A stretch of DNA of 64,000 nucleotides from Halarcobacter sp. (GCA_030145305.1 JAQYVX010000005.1:62001-126000), one strand, 5' to 3'; positions 26,763-36,500 are shown, counted from the first letter of the stretch. Program-made: numbers and translations. Notes: generated from the sequence alone by a model not told the origin.

Positions 26763-27578
26763 ATGCAATATTGGCAAAATATTTATTCTCAATTTGATCC
26801 TGTGGCTTTTAACATAGGATCAGTTGCTGTTCATTGGTATGGAATAATGTATGCTTTGGCTTTACTTTCTGCCATTGTTGTTGCTAAATGGTTTATCAAG
26901 CATGATAAACTAAAGATCTCTAATGACTTATTTGATTCTTATATCTGGTGGGCTGAAATTGGTGTAATTTTAGGTGCAAGATTAGGTTATATTCTTTTCT
27001 ATGACACTAACACAATGTACTATGTAACTAAACCTTGGCAAATATTCAATCCTTTTTACAACGGAGTTTATGTTGGAATATCAGGAATGAGTTACCATGG
27101 AGCTTTTATAGGGTTTTTAATAGCTTCATTTTTATTTTGTAGAAAAAACAAAATCTCTTTTTGGTTTTTAGCAGATATTGCTGTTTTAGGTATAAGTGCT
27201 GGTTATGTATTTGGAAGATTTGGTAATTTCTTTAATCAGGAGCTAATAGGAAGAGAAACAGATGTTCCTTGGGGGATATTAGTGGAAAATACATTAAGAC
27301 ACCCCTCACAGCTTTATGAAGCTTTTCTAGAGGGTATTTTAATCTTCTTTATTTTATTTATAATTAGAAATAAAAAAAGCTTTGATGGCCAGTTAGCATT
27401 AATTTATGGAATTTTGTATTCAATTATGAGAATAATAGCCGAATTTTTTAGAGAACCAGATATTCAAATAGGTTTTTTATACGGAGATTGGCTTACAATG
27501 GGAATGTTAATATCAGGTATTTTTGCAGTTCTTAGTTTTGCTATTTTGATATTTATGAAAAAAAAGTCAATAAATTAG
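26763..27578 (+). CDS. lgt: Prolipoprotein diacylglyceryl transferase
   Basis: A 271-residue inner-membrane enzyme with about seven membrane helices. Signatures are GSVAVHWYGIMYAL near the N-terminus, GGRLG-like GARLGYILF, the SYHGAFIG segment, the Lgt signature GRFGNFFNQELIGR at about residues 155-170, and HPSQLYEAFLEG. It transfers diacylglycerol from phosphatidylglycerol to the lipobox cysteine of prolipoproteins. It follows the Fe-S gene by eight bases. Its last codons form one arm of a bidirectional terminator. Confidence 0.95.
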   Translation: MQYWQNIYSQFDPVAFNIGSVAVHWYGIMYALALLSAIVVAKWFIKHDKLKISNDLFDSYIWWAEIGVILGARLGYILFYDTNTMYYVTKPWQIFNPFYNGVYVGISGMSYHGAFIGFLIASFLFCRKNKISFWFLADIAVLGISAGYVFGRFGNFFNQELIGRETDVPWGILVENTLRHPSQLYEAFLEGILIFFILFIIRNKKSFDGQLALIYGILYSIMRIIAEFFREPDIQIGFLYGDWLTMGMLISGIFAVLSFAILIFMKKKSIN

Positions 27579-27603
27579 CTTTACACTAATTTATTGACTT
27601 TTT
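27561..27603. terminator. Bidirectional terminator shared by lgt and a response-regulator gene
   Basis: An 18-base perfect stem (27561-27578 with 27586-27603) has a seven-base loop and A/T-runs on both sides. It includes the last codons and stop of lgt on the plus strand and the last codons and stop of the convergent gene on the minus strand. Confidence 0.88.
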
Positions 27604-28886
27604 ATTGAACCAAGAGTTCCATGTTCTTTTTCAAAAGTTGCAATTACATCTTCTAAGTTTTCAATTTTTTTCCTATATTCATCAATATAAGCTTGTAAAG
27701 TAACTATTCCTTCTTGAGATTTCTCAATTTTCTCTGACATAAAAGAATTTTTCTTTTTAAGAGCTTTATATTGTTCTACAGCTACAATAGCAGTTTTATG
27801 AAGCTTTTCTATTCTTTTTTGATATGCTATTTGTAGTTCATCATTTTTATCTAATGACTCTTTTATTTTTCTTTCTAAAAAAAGAACTCTTCCTTTATCA
27901 TCTGAGTTTTTTATTCTTAAAATTTTTATTTGTTCATTTAATTCATGTAAAATACTTGCTACTTGTTGATCTTTTTGCATTTTTGCAAAATGGACTGCTT
28001 CTTCATATTTATCTTGAAGCCCTTTCTCATATTTTACTTGTTCACCCTTTTGTTGCATAATATATTTTTTTAATTTATGTCTTTCAGATTCTTCATCTGT
28101 AATTACAAATCTTGTTGCAACATATTTTTCAGCATTTCCATCACTATCAAATATAGGAAAAATTGTAGCTTTTACAAAATATGCTTCACCATTTTTCTTT
28201 AAATTTTTAAGCTTTCCACTCCAAGAATTTCCAGACTGCAATTGCTCCCACAGTTTTTCATAAATCTTTGGTGAAACATCAGGGTGCCTTACAATATTAT
28301 GAGGCTGTCCTATAAGCTCTTCTTTTGTATAACCAGATACTTCACAAAAAATATCATTTGCATAAGTAATAACACCTTTTAAATCAGTTTCACTAACAAG
28401 ATTTTCAGTATCTAATATTTTTTTATATACTGACAATTCTTTTTGCTGTTTTTTTACTAATTTTTTATTTAGACGATCATTAAAAATTCTTGTAAATATT
28501 TTCAAAGTAGTATTAATTTGCATTGGTTTTATAATATAATCTGCAACTTTATATCTAATTGCTTTGATTATTTGATTTACATCATTAAAAGCCGTGATTA
28601 TTAATATAGGGAGCTCGTTATTTTCTTTTCTAATCTCAGACATAAACTCAATGCCATTCATCTTTGGCATACTAATATCTGTTAATATAATATCAATTTC
28701 ATTTTTATGTAGGTGATATTGTTCTAAACCAAGTTTTCCATCTTCTGCTGAGTATATTTTCTTAAAAAAACTTTCAAAGATAGAGATAGTCTCTTTACGA
28801 ATTATCTCATCATCTTCTAGGTATAAAAGTGTGGAGTCTTTTAGTACACTGAATTCACTAGGATTAAATTGAATCTGCGTAGCCAT
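27591..28886 (-). CDS. Receiver-PAS-coiled-coil signalling protein
   Basis: A 431-residue soluble protein with a receiver domain (about 15-135; phosphoacceptor D70 in IILTDISMPKMNG), a PAS domain (about 145-265) containing an RHPD motif and GYTKEELIG, and a long coiled coil (about 270-420) rich in K, E and Q. There is no kinase, GGDEF, EAL or DNA-binding domain. The PAS is closely similar to that of the kinase at 18099. It may pass a signal by coiled-coil contacts, as an adaptor. It overlaps the upstream zinc-ribbon gene by 23 bases and ends in the bidirectional terminator. Confidence 0.82.
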   Translation of the reverse strand: MATQIQFNPSEFSVLKDSTLLYLEDDEIIRKETISIFESFFKKIYSAEDGKLGLEQYHLHKNEIDIILTDISMPKMNGIEFMSEIRKENNELPILIITAFNDVNQIIKAIRYKVADYIIKPMQINTTLKIFTRIFNDRLNKKLVKKQQKELSVYKKILDTENLVSETDLKGVITYANDIFCEVSGYTKEELIGQPHNIVRHPDVSPKIYEKLWEQLQSGNSWSGKLKNLKKNGEAYFVKATIFPIFDSDGNAEKYVATRFVITDEESERHKLKKYIMQQKGEQVKYEKGLQDKYEEAVHFAKMQKDQQVASILHELNEQIKILRIKNSDDKGRVLFLERKIKESLDKNDELQIAYQKRIEKLHKTAIVAVEQYKALKKKNSFMSEKIEKSQEGIVTLQAYIDEYRKKIENLEDVIATFEKEHGTLGSIKSQ

Positions 28887-29124
28887 ATTCTATCGCTAAC
28901 TCATCAATCTTTTTTTGTAGTAAATCTATTCTCCAACCGTGTCTATTAGCAAAGTTTTCAATCTCTACTTCTCTTTGCTCTGGTGTACAAAATACAAAAA
29001 TCCTTTTTAAAAATGGTTTTGGTACTTGAATTGCAATAAGCTGAAAGTAGTTTTCTTTACAACTTCTCGAACAGAAAGCTTTACTCATGGCAATTTTTTT
29101 ACCGCAATATGGACAATGTGACAT
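28864..29124 (-). CDS. Small zinc-ribbon protein
   Basis: An 86-residue protein beginning MSHCPYCGKKIAMSKAFCSRSC. C4 and C7, with C18 and C22, form a plausible zinc site. A helical part with FVFCTPEQREVEIENFANRHGWRIDLLQKKIDELA follows. The family is not recognised. It lies three bases after the 65-residue gene and overlaps the receiver-PAS gene by 23 bases, so it is translated within the same signalling operon. A role in protein or nucleic-acid contact is possible but unproven. Confidence 0.65.
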   Translation of the reverse strand: MSHCPYCGKKIAMSKAFCSRSCKENYFQLIAIQVPKPFLKRIFVFCTPEQREVEIENFANRHGWRIDLLQKKIDELAIEYGYADSI

Positions 29125-29127
29125 TAT

Positions 29128-29325
29128 TTATTTTCCCTCTTTATAAATTATTTTGTAAAATTTTGAGTTTGTTACATCTTGTAAAAATCTAGGGTCTATT
29201 TCATGAAGTGCAATTATTTCTATTTCTTCATTCCCCATCATCCAACCTTTTCCAGAATCAACTATAACTTCATTATCTAACATTTGAATAAGCTCTTCTT
29301 TGGATAGAATTTTTTCTTTTTCCAT
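29128..29325 (-). CDS. Hypothetical protein (65 residues)
   Basis: A 65-residue acidic protein (KEELIQMLDNEVIVDSGKGWMMGNEEIEIIAL, then DPRFLQDVTNSKFYKIIYKEGK). There is no membrane segment or cysteine motif. It is the second gene of a four-gene minus-strand unit of a response regulator, this gene, a zinc-ribbon protein and a receiver-PAS protein. Tight spacing to its neighbour supports translation. I do not recognise the family. Confidence 0.6.
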   Translation of the reverse strand: MEKEKILSKEELIQMLDNEVIVDSGKGWMMGNEEIEIIALHEIDPRFLQDVTNSKFYKIIYKEGK

Positions 29326-29360
29326 CTACTATTTCCAAATTACATGATGTATTACACTCA

Positions 29361-30062
29361 TTACTTCTGCATGTCATCTATAACATAACCTCGGTTTGAG
29401 TGATTTCTAATAATTTCATAGTAAGTTTTTTGTCTAATTTTATTTACAATATTTCTCATTGTATAAATTGACATATTTTTACCTTTCCAAACAACACTTT
29501 TAATTGTATCATAATCGGTAATTTCACCTTTTCTTGTAATAAGTAGTTTTAAGAAGCCTTTTTCTAATCTAGTAAAGTCTACTAAAATTCCACCTGGCTT
29601 AAAAAATTGATCTCTATATTCATCAAAATAGATTCCATTTTGGAATTCTATTTTATCTCCTCTTTTTGTTTGATTAAGACACATAATAACTGAAAGTTTT
29701 ATATCTTTAGGTCTTAATGGTTTTGTTAAGAATGTATAAGCGCTATTATTTATAGCTGTTACAATATCTTCATTATTATCTTTATTTGAAATAATTATTT
29801 TAGGTAAAGTAGGCGCAGCTTCAGAAACTTGGGCACATATGTTATCAAAATCTTTTGCTTCAACATCTGTATCTATGATAATCATATCATAATTATTCTC
29901 TTTGAGTAATAAAAGAACCTCTGATGCACTTTCTACTAAAGTCAATTCTTTAAAGTATTCATCAAATTCATTTTCTATAGTTTTTTTGACATCTATATCA
30001 TTACTAACAAAAAGTAACTTAGCATTATATAGCTTTCTTATGTTTTTTAATGTTTTTAGCAT
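29361..30062 (-). CDS. Atypical response regulator with a winged-helix output domain
   Basis: The ATG at 30062 (233 residues) is preferred over a TTG six codons earlier because AAAGAG lies at the right distance. The receiver-like domain (about 10-125) has D in MIIIDTD as possible phosphoacceptor, but the usual acidic pair is replaced by FVSNDID. The switch lysine is present in FLTKPL. The C-terminal part (about 150-230) has TRLEKGFLKLLITRKG, TMRNIVNKIRQK and SNRGYVIDD, typical of OmpR-type DNA binding. No kinase is adjacent, so this is an orphan that may work without standard phosphorylation. Confidence 0.8.
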   Translation of the reverse strand: MLKTLKNIRKLYNAKLLFVSNDIDVKKTIENEFDEYFKELTLVESASEVLLLLKENNYDMIIIDTDVEAKDFDNICAQVSEAAPTLPKIIISNKDNNEDIVTAINNSAYTFLTKPLRPKDIKLSVIMCLNQTKRGDKIEFQNGIYFDEYRDQFFKPGGILVDFTRLEKGFLKLLITRKGEITDYDTIKSVVWKGKNMSIYTMRNIVNKIRQKTYYEIIRNHSNRGYVIDDMQK

Positions 30063-30165
30063 ATTTTTCTCTTTAATCAAATATTTCTAGTATTTTATCA
30101 AGTTTTTAGGACTTTGTCAAAATAAAATTATTAAAAAATAAAATTATTTTACATATTTTCAAAAT

Positions 30166-32898
30166 TTATTTCAATTCCTGCCAGCTTAAACCTATACTTT
30201 GTGATACTTTAAGAGGTACTTTTAATTTATATATATTTTCCATAATTTCAACTAGAGTTTTAATTATTTTATCAACTTTTTCTTCTTTTATCTCAAAAAT
30301 TAATTCATCATGAATTTGTAGAAGCATTTTTATCTCATCATTATTTTTATACTCTTTATAGATTTCAATCATAGAAAGTTTTATTAAATCAGCAGCACTT
30401 CCTTGAAATAAAGTATTAACTGATTCCCTTAAATAAGCAGCTCTTATCATAGCATTTGCTGAATCAAAATCGAAAATTCTTCTTCTTTTTAATAATGTTT
30501 CAACAAAAGTATCTTCTAAAGCTTTGTCTTCTATAGATTTTAAATAATCTTTCACTCCATCAAATGCTTCAAAATATGAATCAATATATTTTTTAGCCTC
30601 TTTAGCAGGAATTCCTAAAGTATCTCCTAGCTTTCTGCTTCCCATTCCATATAAAAGCCCAAAGTTAATAGATTTTGCAATATTTCTTTTTGAAGAGGCT
30701 TCCTCTTCTCCAAAAATTTTAACTGCTGTTTGTTGATGAATATCTTTATTTTGATTAAAAGCTTCTACTAAAGCTTTGTCTTCTGAAAAATGTGCTAGCA
30801 ATCGTAACTCAATTTGTGAATAATCAATACCAATTAATTTATACCCTTCTCTTGGTATAAAAGCACTTCTAATTTCAGCTCCAGCAGGTGTTCTTACTGG
30901 AATATTTTGAAGATTTGGATTCTTTGAACTTAATCTTCCTGTTGCTGTTCCTGTTTGTAAAAATGAAGTATATATTCTATTTTCATCATTTTTAAAACCA
31001 AGACTTAATAATGGCTCTATATAAGTTGATTGCAATTTGAAAGCTTCTCTATATTTTAATAATAAAGGTATAATTTCATGTGCATCAAAAAGTTTTTGCA
31101 ATACTACTTCATTTGTACTATAACCACTTTTTGTCTTTTTTGATGGTGGAAGTTTTAAAGTATCAAACAAGATAGTCCCTAATTGCTTAGGAGAATTTAT
31201 ATTAAATTCACTTCCAGCACTTTCGTAGATTTTTGAAGTTAATTCTTGAATATATTTATAATTGCTGTTTTTTAATTCTTCTAGTTTTTTAACATCAACT
31301 CTAATACCATTTTCTTCCATATGAGCAAGAACATATACAAAATCAAATTCAAGTTCATGCGCAATTTCTATTAAATGTTCACACTCTTTTTCTTTAAAAT
31401 CTTTAAGTAATGCATAATATAATTTGTATGTATATAAAGCATCTTCCGCAGCATAATCACAAGCATCATTTATATCTACATTTGAAAAGTTTTCACCTTT
31501 TTTAACTATTTTTTTAAAAGCTATCATTTCGTGGTCAAAATATTTATTGGCTAAAAAATCTAATCCTATTTTAGAACTTGAGTCTAAAAGCCAAGCTAAA
31601 ATCATAGTGTCTGCAAATAATTTTAATTCTATTCCAAGTGATTTTTTTATTATTGAATAATCATATTTAAAATTTTGTAATACAAGTTTTTTCTCATTTA
31701 ATATACTTATTACTTCTTTTGCAATTTCTTTATTAATTTGAGTAGGCGCTCCTAAATAAAAATGATTCATAGGTACATAATAAGCTTTTTCATTTTCAAA
31801 ACTAAAAGAGAATCCAACTAGTTCCGCATTCTTTACATCCAAATCTGTTGTTTCTGTATCAAAAGCAACAATAGTATCAGCAGGAATTGATTTTACTAAT
31901 TCTAAGAGTTTCTTTTCATCGTTTAATAAAATATATTCAAATTTTTCAACTTCTTTCTCTATTGAAACATTATTTGAAAATTCATTTAAATTCTCACTTG
32001 AAGAATAATTCAAAGGTTCTTTAGTTTTATAATTTAAACCTTCTTTATTTACTCTATCAATAATTCTATTTAAATCATATTCAATTAGAGTATCTGAAAT
32101 CTTCAAAATTGGATTTTCGCAAGGTAATGTATAATTTTCTATTTCATCAATACAATGGCAATCCATATCTAATGTTACAAGTTTTTTTGAAATATAAGCT
32201 AATTCTTTACCCTCAGTTAAAAGATTTTTCCATCTAGTTTTTTCTATATTTTCCAAGTTTTTATAAATATTGTCTAAATCTCCAAATTGCTTGATTAAAG
32301 CTTCAGCTGTTTTAGCTCCCACCCCTTTGACTCCTGGAACATTATCTGCACTATCGCCTAATAATGATTGGTAGTCTGTAAATTGACTTGGATATACTCC
32401 ATATTTTTCAAAACATTTAACTTCATTTACAATAGTTTTTTTTATTGGGTCAAAAAGATAGACTCTATCATCATCAATCAATTGATATAAATCTTTATCA
32501 TGGGATACAATTCTTACTTCTAAGTCTTTTTGTTTTGCATCAAAAGCTATTGAAGCAATTACATCATCTGCTTCAAATCCACTTTTAATTGCAGTTTTAA
32601 ATCCCATTTTCTCAATCCATTCAATTGCAATTGGAAGCTGAATTAATAAATCTTGGGGAACATCTGGCCTATGAGATTTATATTCAGTGTAAATCTCATT
32701 TCTAAAAGTTGGACCTTTGGCATCTAAAGCAAACACTAAATAGTCTGTTTGAAAATCTTTTCCAATATTTGAAACAAAATTCATAAAGCCTGTTAATAAT
32801 CCTGTAGGAAAGCCTGTTTTCGATTTTAATGGGGGTAAAGCATAATAACTTCTAAATAAAAAGCCAAAAGTGTCTATAACTGTAATTGTTTTTTTCAT
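30166..32898 (-). CDS. polA: DNA polymerase I
   Basis: A 910-residue enzyme with all three activities. The 5' nuclease domain is at about 1-290 (IDTFGFLFRSYYALPPL, GFEADDVIASIA, GDSADNVPGVKGVGAKTA). A 3'-5' exonuclease domain spans about 325-510 with acidic residues in VAFDTETTDLD and YAAEDALYTY. The polymerase domain has DYSQIELRLLAHFSED, RNIAKSINFGLLYGMGS and the metal-binding QIHDELIFE. It fills gaps and processes Okazaki fragments. Proofreading residues appear intact. It is transcribed alone on the minus strand, divergent from a PAS kinase gene. Confidence 0.97.
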   Translation of the reverse strand: MKKTITVIDTFGFLFRSYYALPPLKSKTGFPTGLLTGFMNFVSNIGKDFQTDYLVFALDAKGPTFRNEIYTEYKSHRPDVPQDLLIQLPIAIEWIEKMGFKTAIKSGFEADDVIASIAFDAKQKDLEVRIVSHDKDLYQLIDDDRVYLFDPIKKTIVNEVKCFEKYGVYPSQFTDYQSLLGDSADNVPGVKGVGAKTAEALIKQFGDLDNIYKNLENIEKTRWKNLLTEGKELAYISKKLVTLDMDCHCIDEIENYTLPCENPILKISDTLIEYDLNRIIDRVNKEGLNYKTKEPLNYSSSENLNEFSNNVSIEKEVEKFEYILLNDEKKLLELVKSIPADTIVAFDTETTDLDVKNAELVGFSFSFENEKAYYVPMNHFYLGAPTQINKEIAKEVISILNEKKLVLQNFKYDYSIIKKSLGIELKLFADTMILAWLLDSSSKIGLDFLANKYFDHEMIAFKKIVKKGENFSNVDINDACDYAAEDALYTYKLYYALLKDFKEKECEHLIEIAHELEFDFVYVLAHMEENGIRVDVKKLEELKNSNYKYIQELTSKIYESAGSEFNINSPKQLGTILFDTLKLPPSKKTKSGYSTNEVVLQKLFDAHEIIPLLLKYREAFKLQSTYIEPLLSLGFKNDENRIYTSFLQTGTATGRLSSKNPNLQNIPVRTPAGAEIRSAFIPREGYKLIGIDYSQIELRLLAHFSEDKALVEAFNQNKDIHQQTAVKIFGEEEASSKRNIAKSINFGLLYGMGSRKLGDTLGIPAKEAKKYIDSYFEAFDGVKDYLKSIEDKALEDTFVETLLKRRRIFDFDSANAMIRAAYLRESVNTLFQGSAADLIKLSMIEIYKEYKNNDEIKMLLQIHDELIFEIKEEKVDKIIKTLVEIMENIYKLKVPLKVSQSIGLSWQELK

Positions 32899-32966
32899 AA
32901 AATACTTCTTTCAAATTTAAAATAAAATAAGATAATTTCTATTAGTTTCGTCTTATTTAAAGATTT

Positions 32967-32972
32967 TATAAT
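32967..32972 (+). promoter_or_regulatory. Candidate -10 box for the PAS kinase gene at 33005
   Basis: A TATAAT hexamer lies about 32 bases before the TTG start in the polA/kinase divergent gap. No convincing -35 box is visible. Confidence 0.4.
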
Positions 32973-33004
32973 ATAATAATAAGACTTAAAAATAAGGTTC
33001 ACTA

Positions 33005-34495
33005 TTGAAAATAGAAGATGTTGAAAAATTAAAAAGAAATAATCAAGAACTACAAGAAATAATAAATAATTCATGGGATGGAATTGCGATTATTGATAAA
33101 TCAACAAAGTTTGTTTATGTAAATAATGCTTTTGTACCTATTCTTGGCTTTTCAAAAGATGAACTTATAAATAATAACTTTACTTCATTAATGGAAAAAA
33201 AGTATGTAAATAACTTTTTATCTTCCTTAGAAATAAAAGATAAAAATAAAAAGCATCAAGCTGAGATTGATATTATTTGTATAAGAAAAGATACAAAAAA
33301 AGTTTATTTGAAAATCACCATATCTTCAATGTTAAAAAAGAATCTTTTCGTAATTAATACAAAAGATATTACAGCTTTAATATCTGATGATGAGATACAT
33401 AATGATTATGTTATCTCTATGTATTTAGATTTACATGGACATATTACCAAAGTCAGTTCTGCTTTTTTGAAACTAACAGGCTTTGAACAAACAGAAATTA
33501 TAGGAAAAGCTTTTTCCTCTTTTGCTCATAAAGATAGTGATGCAATTATTTATAAAAATATAAGTAAATCCTTAGAGAACCAGCAAGAATATAGTGGAAA
33601 ATTAAAAAAAAGAAAAAAAGATGGAACAGCTTTTTGGATTGATATTAAAATAAAACCAATTTATAATAAATATGGAGATGTCACAGGATATACTTCATTA
33701 ATGTTTGATATTACAAATATAATAAATTTAAATGATGAAGCTTCAATGCTTCAAGAACAAGTACAAAGAGCAAAAAATGAAATAATAGAAAAAGACAACT
33801 TGTTAATTCAACAATCAAAACAATCAATTATGACAGAAACTTTACAACGCTTATCACATGAATGGCGTCAACCATTAAATTTAATCTCAATAAAAGCTCA
33901 AAAACTTGAGCTTGATTATCTTATGGAAAATAACCCAACAATTGATTATACTGTTGAAACTTTAGAAAAAATAAAAAGTGAAGCAAACCTCTTATCAAAA
34001 ACTATTGAAAATTTTCAAAAATTTTTAGAACCAAAGTCAAAAAAAGAGATAATCAAACCTTCTAGTATTATAAAAAATGCAATTAATATTTTTGAAGAAA
34101 ATTCAAAAATTGATATTAATATTATAAAAGAAATAAATGATGATATTGAATTTGAATCATATTTTGATGAACTTTCAACTGTCTTATTAAATATTTTGAC
34201 AAATGCAAAAGAAGCAATAGTTGAAAAACATATTAAAAATGCTGTAATAAAAATATCTGAATATATAATAAATGACACTATATATTTTGAAATTACTGAT
34301 AATGCAGGTGGGATAAATAGTGATATAATTCATAAAGTATTTGAACCTTATTTTTCAACAAAAGACGAAAAACATGGCGTAGGATTGGGTTTATACACAA
34401 GTAAAATTATTGTAAACTTACATTTAAATGGAATAATTACTGTAAACAATTATAATACTGGCGCGAATTTTAAAATCTCCTTGCCAATTAAATAA
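33005..34495 (+). CDS. Cytoplasmic double-PAS sensor histidine kinase
   Basis: A 496-residue soluble kinase starting with TTG. There are two PAS domains (about 15-130 and 132-240; the second contains GHITKVSSAFLKLTGFEQTEIIGK and WIDIKIKPIY), a short coiled coil, then the phosphorylation helix with H285 in RLSHEWRQPLNLIS. The ATPase domain has NILTNAKEAI, DNAGGI, FEPYFSTK and GVGLGLYTSK. It has no membrane segment, so it senses an intracellular cue. No regulator gene is adjacent; kdsB follows after 43 bases. It belongs to the same kinase family as the four others in this window. Confidence 0.88.
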   Translation: MKIEDVEKLKRNNQELQEIINNSWDGIAIIDKSTKFVYVNNAFVPILGFSKDELINNNFTSLMEKKYVNNFLSSLEIKDKNKKHQAEIDIICIRKDTKKVYLKITISSMLKKNLFVINTKDITALISDDEIHNDYVISMYLDLHGHITKVSSAFLKLTGFEQTEIIGKAFSSFAHKDSDAIIYKNISKSLENQQEYSGKLKKRKKDGTAFWIDIKIKPIYNKYGDVTGYTSLMFDITNIINLNDEASMLQEQVQRAKNEIIEKDNLLIQQSKQSIMTETLQRLSHEWRQPLNLISIKAQKLELDYLMENNPTIDYTVETLEKIKSEANLLSKTIENFQKFLEPKSKKEIIKPSSIIKNAINIFEENSKIDINIIKEINDDIEFESYFDELSTVLLNILTNAKEAIVEKHIKNAVIKISEYIINDTIYFEITDNAGGINSDIIHKVFEPYFSTKDEKHGVGLGLYTSKIIVNLHLNGIITVNNYNTGANFKISLPIK

Positions 34496-34538
34496 GCAAA
34501 AAGAATTTATTAAATAATAGAAATAAAAAAGGAAAAAA

Positions 34539-35261
34539 ATGATAATTATACCTGCAAGATTAAATTCAAGTAGATTTGAAAATAAAATTTTAGTTGATAT
34601 CTTAGGTTTACCAATGGTTATAAAAACAGCGAAACAAGTTAGTTCTTTAGATAAAGTAGTAATTGCAACTGATTCACAAGAAGTTATAGATTTAGCACAT
34701 AATTATGGCTTTGAAGCTGTTATGACTTCAAGTTCACATCAAAGTGGAACAGATAGAATCAATGAAGCGGTAAATATTCTAGGCTTAGCAGAAGATGAAA
34801 TTATTGTAAATGTTCAAGGTGATGAACCTTTTATTGAACCAAGTGTAATTGAAGCGGTAATAAATAGAGTTAAAAAAGTAAATAAAAACAATGAAGATAT
34901 TATGATAACTTCTTGTTATAAAGAGATTAATTCAAATTTAGCAGATGATCCAAACCATGTTAAAGTAATATTAGATGAAGATTCCAATGCAATCTATTTC
35001 TCAAGAGCAAAAATTCCTTATCATAGAGACCATTATGATTCTTCTAGCTATTATGGACATTTAGGAATCTATGGTTTTACAAAAAAATCATTAAATGAAT
35101 TTTGTAAATTAAAATCTTCAAAATTAGAAAATATTGAGAAACTTGAGCAATTAAGAGCAATAGATAATGGACATAAAATAGCAATGGTAAAAGTTATTTC
35201 CAAATCATTTGGTATTGATACAGAAGATGATTTAAAAAATGCTATTAAAATTTTTGGCTAG
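34539..35261 (+). CDS. kdsB: 3-deoxy-manno-octulosonate cytidylyltransferase
   Basis: A 240-residue enzyme starting MIIIPARLNSSRFENKIL, the signature nucleotide-binding loop of KdsB. Other conserved segments are VNVQGDEPFIEP, IYFSRAKIPYHRD, YYGHLGIYGF and LEQLRAIDNGHKI. It makes CMP-Kdo for lipopolysaccharide inner-core synthesis in the cytoplasm. The length is normal. The LPS-export gene lptB follows on the opposite strand, with an inverted repeat between them. Confidence 0.95.
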   Translation: MIIIPARLNSSRFENKILVDILGLPMVIKTAKQVSSLDKVVIATDSQEVIDLAHNYGFEAVMTSSSHQSGTDRINEAVNILGLAEDEIIVNVQGDEPFIEPSVIEAVINRVKKVNKNNEDIMITSCYKEINSNLADDPNHVKVILDEDSNAIYFSRAKIPYHRDHYDSSSYYGHLGIYGFTKKSLNEFCKLKSSKLENIEKLEQLRAIDNGHKIAMVKVISKSFGIDTEDDLKNAIKIFG

Positions 35262-35291
35262 ATGTCTTTAAATTTTAATTAAAAGTTTTTA

Positions 35292-35333
35292 CTACGTTTG
35301 TCTCAAAGGTTATTATCTTAGAAACAAACGTAG
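35292..35333. terminator. Long imperfect hairpin between convergent kdsB and lptB
   Basis: CTACGTTTGT (35292-35301) pairs with ACAAACGTAG (35324-35333). The inner sequence continues the stem through two mismatches to a four-base loop (TATT at 35311-35314). No clean T-run follows on either strand. It probably ends both transcripts, but a small structured RNA or an element remnant is possible. Confidence 0.5.
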
Positions 35334-35355
35334 CAAATTAATATAATAGAATAGG

Positions 35356-36078
35356 CTAGAAACTAAAGTTCTCTCCTAGATAATGTTCTCTTACGCTTCC
35401 ATCACTTTTTATTTCATCAGCATTTCCAGCAGCTAAAAGACTACCACTTTTCATAACATAAGCTCTATCACAAATTTCAAGTGTTTCTCGTACATTATGA
35501 TCTGTTATTAATACTCCAATGCCGATTTTAGTAAGTTGATTTATAATCTCTTGAATATCTTTAACAGCAATTGGATCCACTCCTGCAAAAGGTTCATCTA
35601 GAAGTAAAAACTTAGGCTTTGATACTAAAGCTCTCGCAATTTCAGTTCTTCTTCTCTCCCCTCCTGATAATGAAACACCTTTTCTTTGACGTATTGGTTC
35701 AATATTAAAGACCTCTAGTAATTCTTCAACTCTTTTATGTTGTTCTTTTTTATTTTTAATTACAATTTGTGCAGCTAACATTAAATTATCTTCAACTGAA
35801 AGATCTTTAAAAATAGATGACTCTTGAGGTAAATACCCTATTCCTTTTAAAGCTCGCTTGTGTAAAGGAAGTTTGGTAATATCTTCATCATCAAAAAAAA
35901 CTTTTCCAGAACTTGGACTCACTAATCCACATACAGTATAAAAGGTAGTTGTTTTTCCAGCACCATTTGGTCCTAATAAACCTACGATTTCTCCAGAATT
36001 AACTTCTAAAGAAATACCGTGTAAGATTTCTGTCTTTTTAATACTTTTTTTAATATCTTCAATTCTTAATTTATTCAT
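35356..36078 (-). CDS. lptB: LPS export ABC transporter ATP-binding protein
   Basis: A 240-residue ATPase with Walker [10 protein letters not shown] at about residues 35-43, a Q-loop, the ABC signature [15 protein letters not shown], Walker [15 protein letters not shown] and an H-loop in [12 protein letters not shown]. The ENYLGENF-like C-terminus REHYLGENF is typical of LptB. It energises extraction of lipopolysaccharide from the inner membrane with LptFG (not in this window). The start overlaps tsaE by eight bases. Confidence 0.95.
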   Translation of the reverse strand: MNKLRIEDIKKSIKKTEILHGISLEVNSGEIVGLLGPNGAGKTTTFYTVCGLVSPSSGKVFFDDEDITKLPLHKRALKGIGYLPQESSIFKDLSVEDNLMLAAQIVIKNKKEQHKRVEELLEVFNIEPIRQRKGVSLSGGERRRTEIARALVSKPKFLLLDEPFAGVDPIAVKDIQEIINQLTKIGIGVLITDHNVRETLEICDRAYVMKSGSLLAAGNADEIKSDGSVREHYLGENFSF

Positions 36079-36487
36079 TTATAATATATTGCCTTTTATT
36101 GTCACATTTTATTATTTCAAGAAGAATAACATTAAATCCATATGATTTTAATAATTCTTCAAGTTTTTCATTACCCCACTCTACAAAATGAATACCATCT
36201 CTTTCAAACTCTTCTAATAATCCTAAAGAAATAAACTCTTCTAAGCTTTTGTTATAAACATCATAATGAAAAATATTATTTGAATATACTGCCTGCAAAG
36301 AAAAAGTAGGAGAGGTAACTAAATCATCCAAATTTAAAGCTTTTACATATTTTTTAACAAGTGTTGTTTTGCCACTTGCTAAATCACCTCTTAAAATAAC
36401 AATACAGTTATTATCTTTTAATAACTCTATTAAATAAGAAACTAGCTTATCAAGTTTATTTAACTCTAATTTGAAACTTTTTTGCAA
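36071..36487 (-). CDS. tsaE: tRNA threonylcarbamoyladenosine biosynthesis ATPase
   Basis: A 138-residue P-loop protein with [16 protein letters not shown] at about residues 33-48, [11 protein letters not shown] and [21 protein letters not shown], ending near HFVEWGNE. These are the TsaE signatures. It is the ATPase partner of TsaB/TsaD in making the t6A37 modification of ANN-decoding tRNAs. It lies 13 bases after trpD and overlaps lptB by eight bases. Confidence 0.93.
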   Translation of the reverse strand: MQKSFKLELNKLDKLVSYLIELLKDNNCIVILRGDLASGKTTLVKKYVKALNLDDLVTSPTFSLQAVYSNNIFHYDVYNKSLEEFISLGLLEEFERDGIHFVEWGNEKLEELLKSYGFNVILLEIIKCDNKRQYIINE

Positions 36488-36500
36488 AAAAATCCTTAAT

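Noticed and set aside
35292-35333. Integron attC site
   Set aside because: The core-site consensus (GTTRRRY and its partner) is missing and no integrase or cassette array is near.
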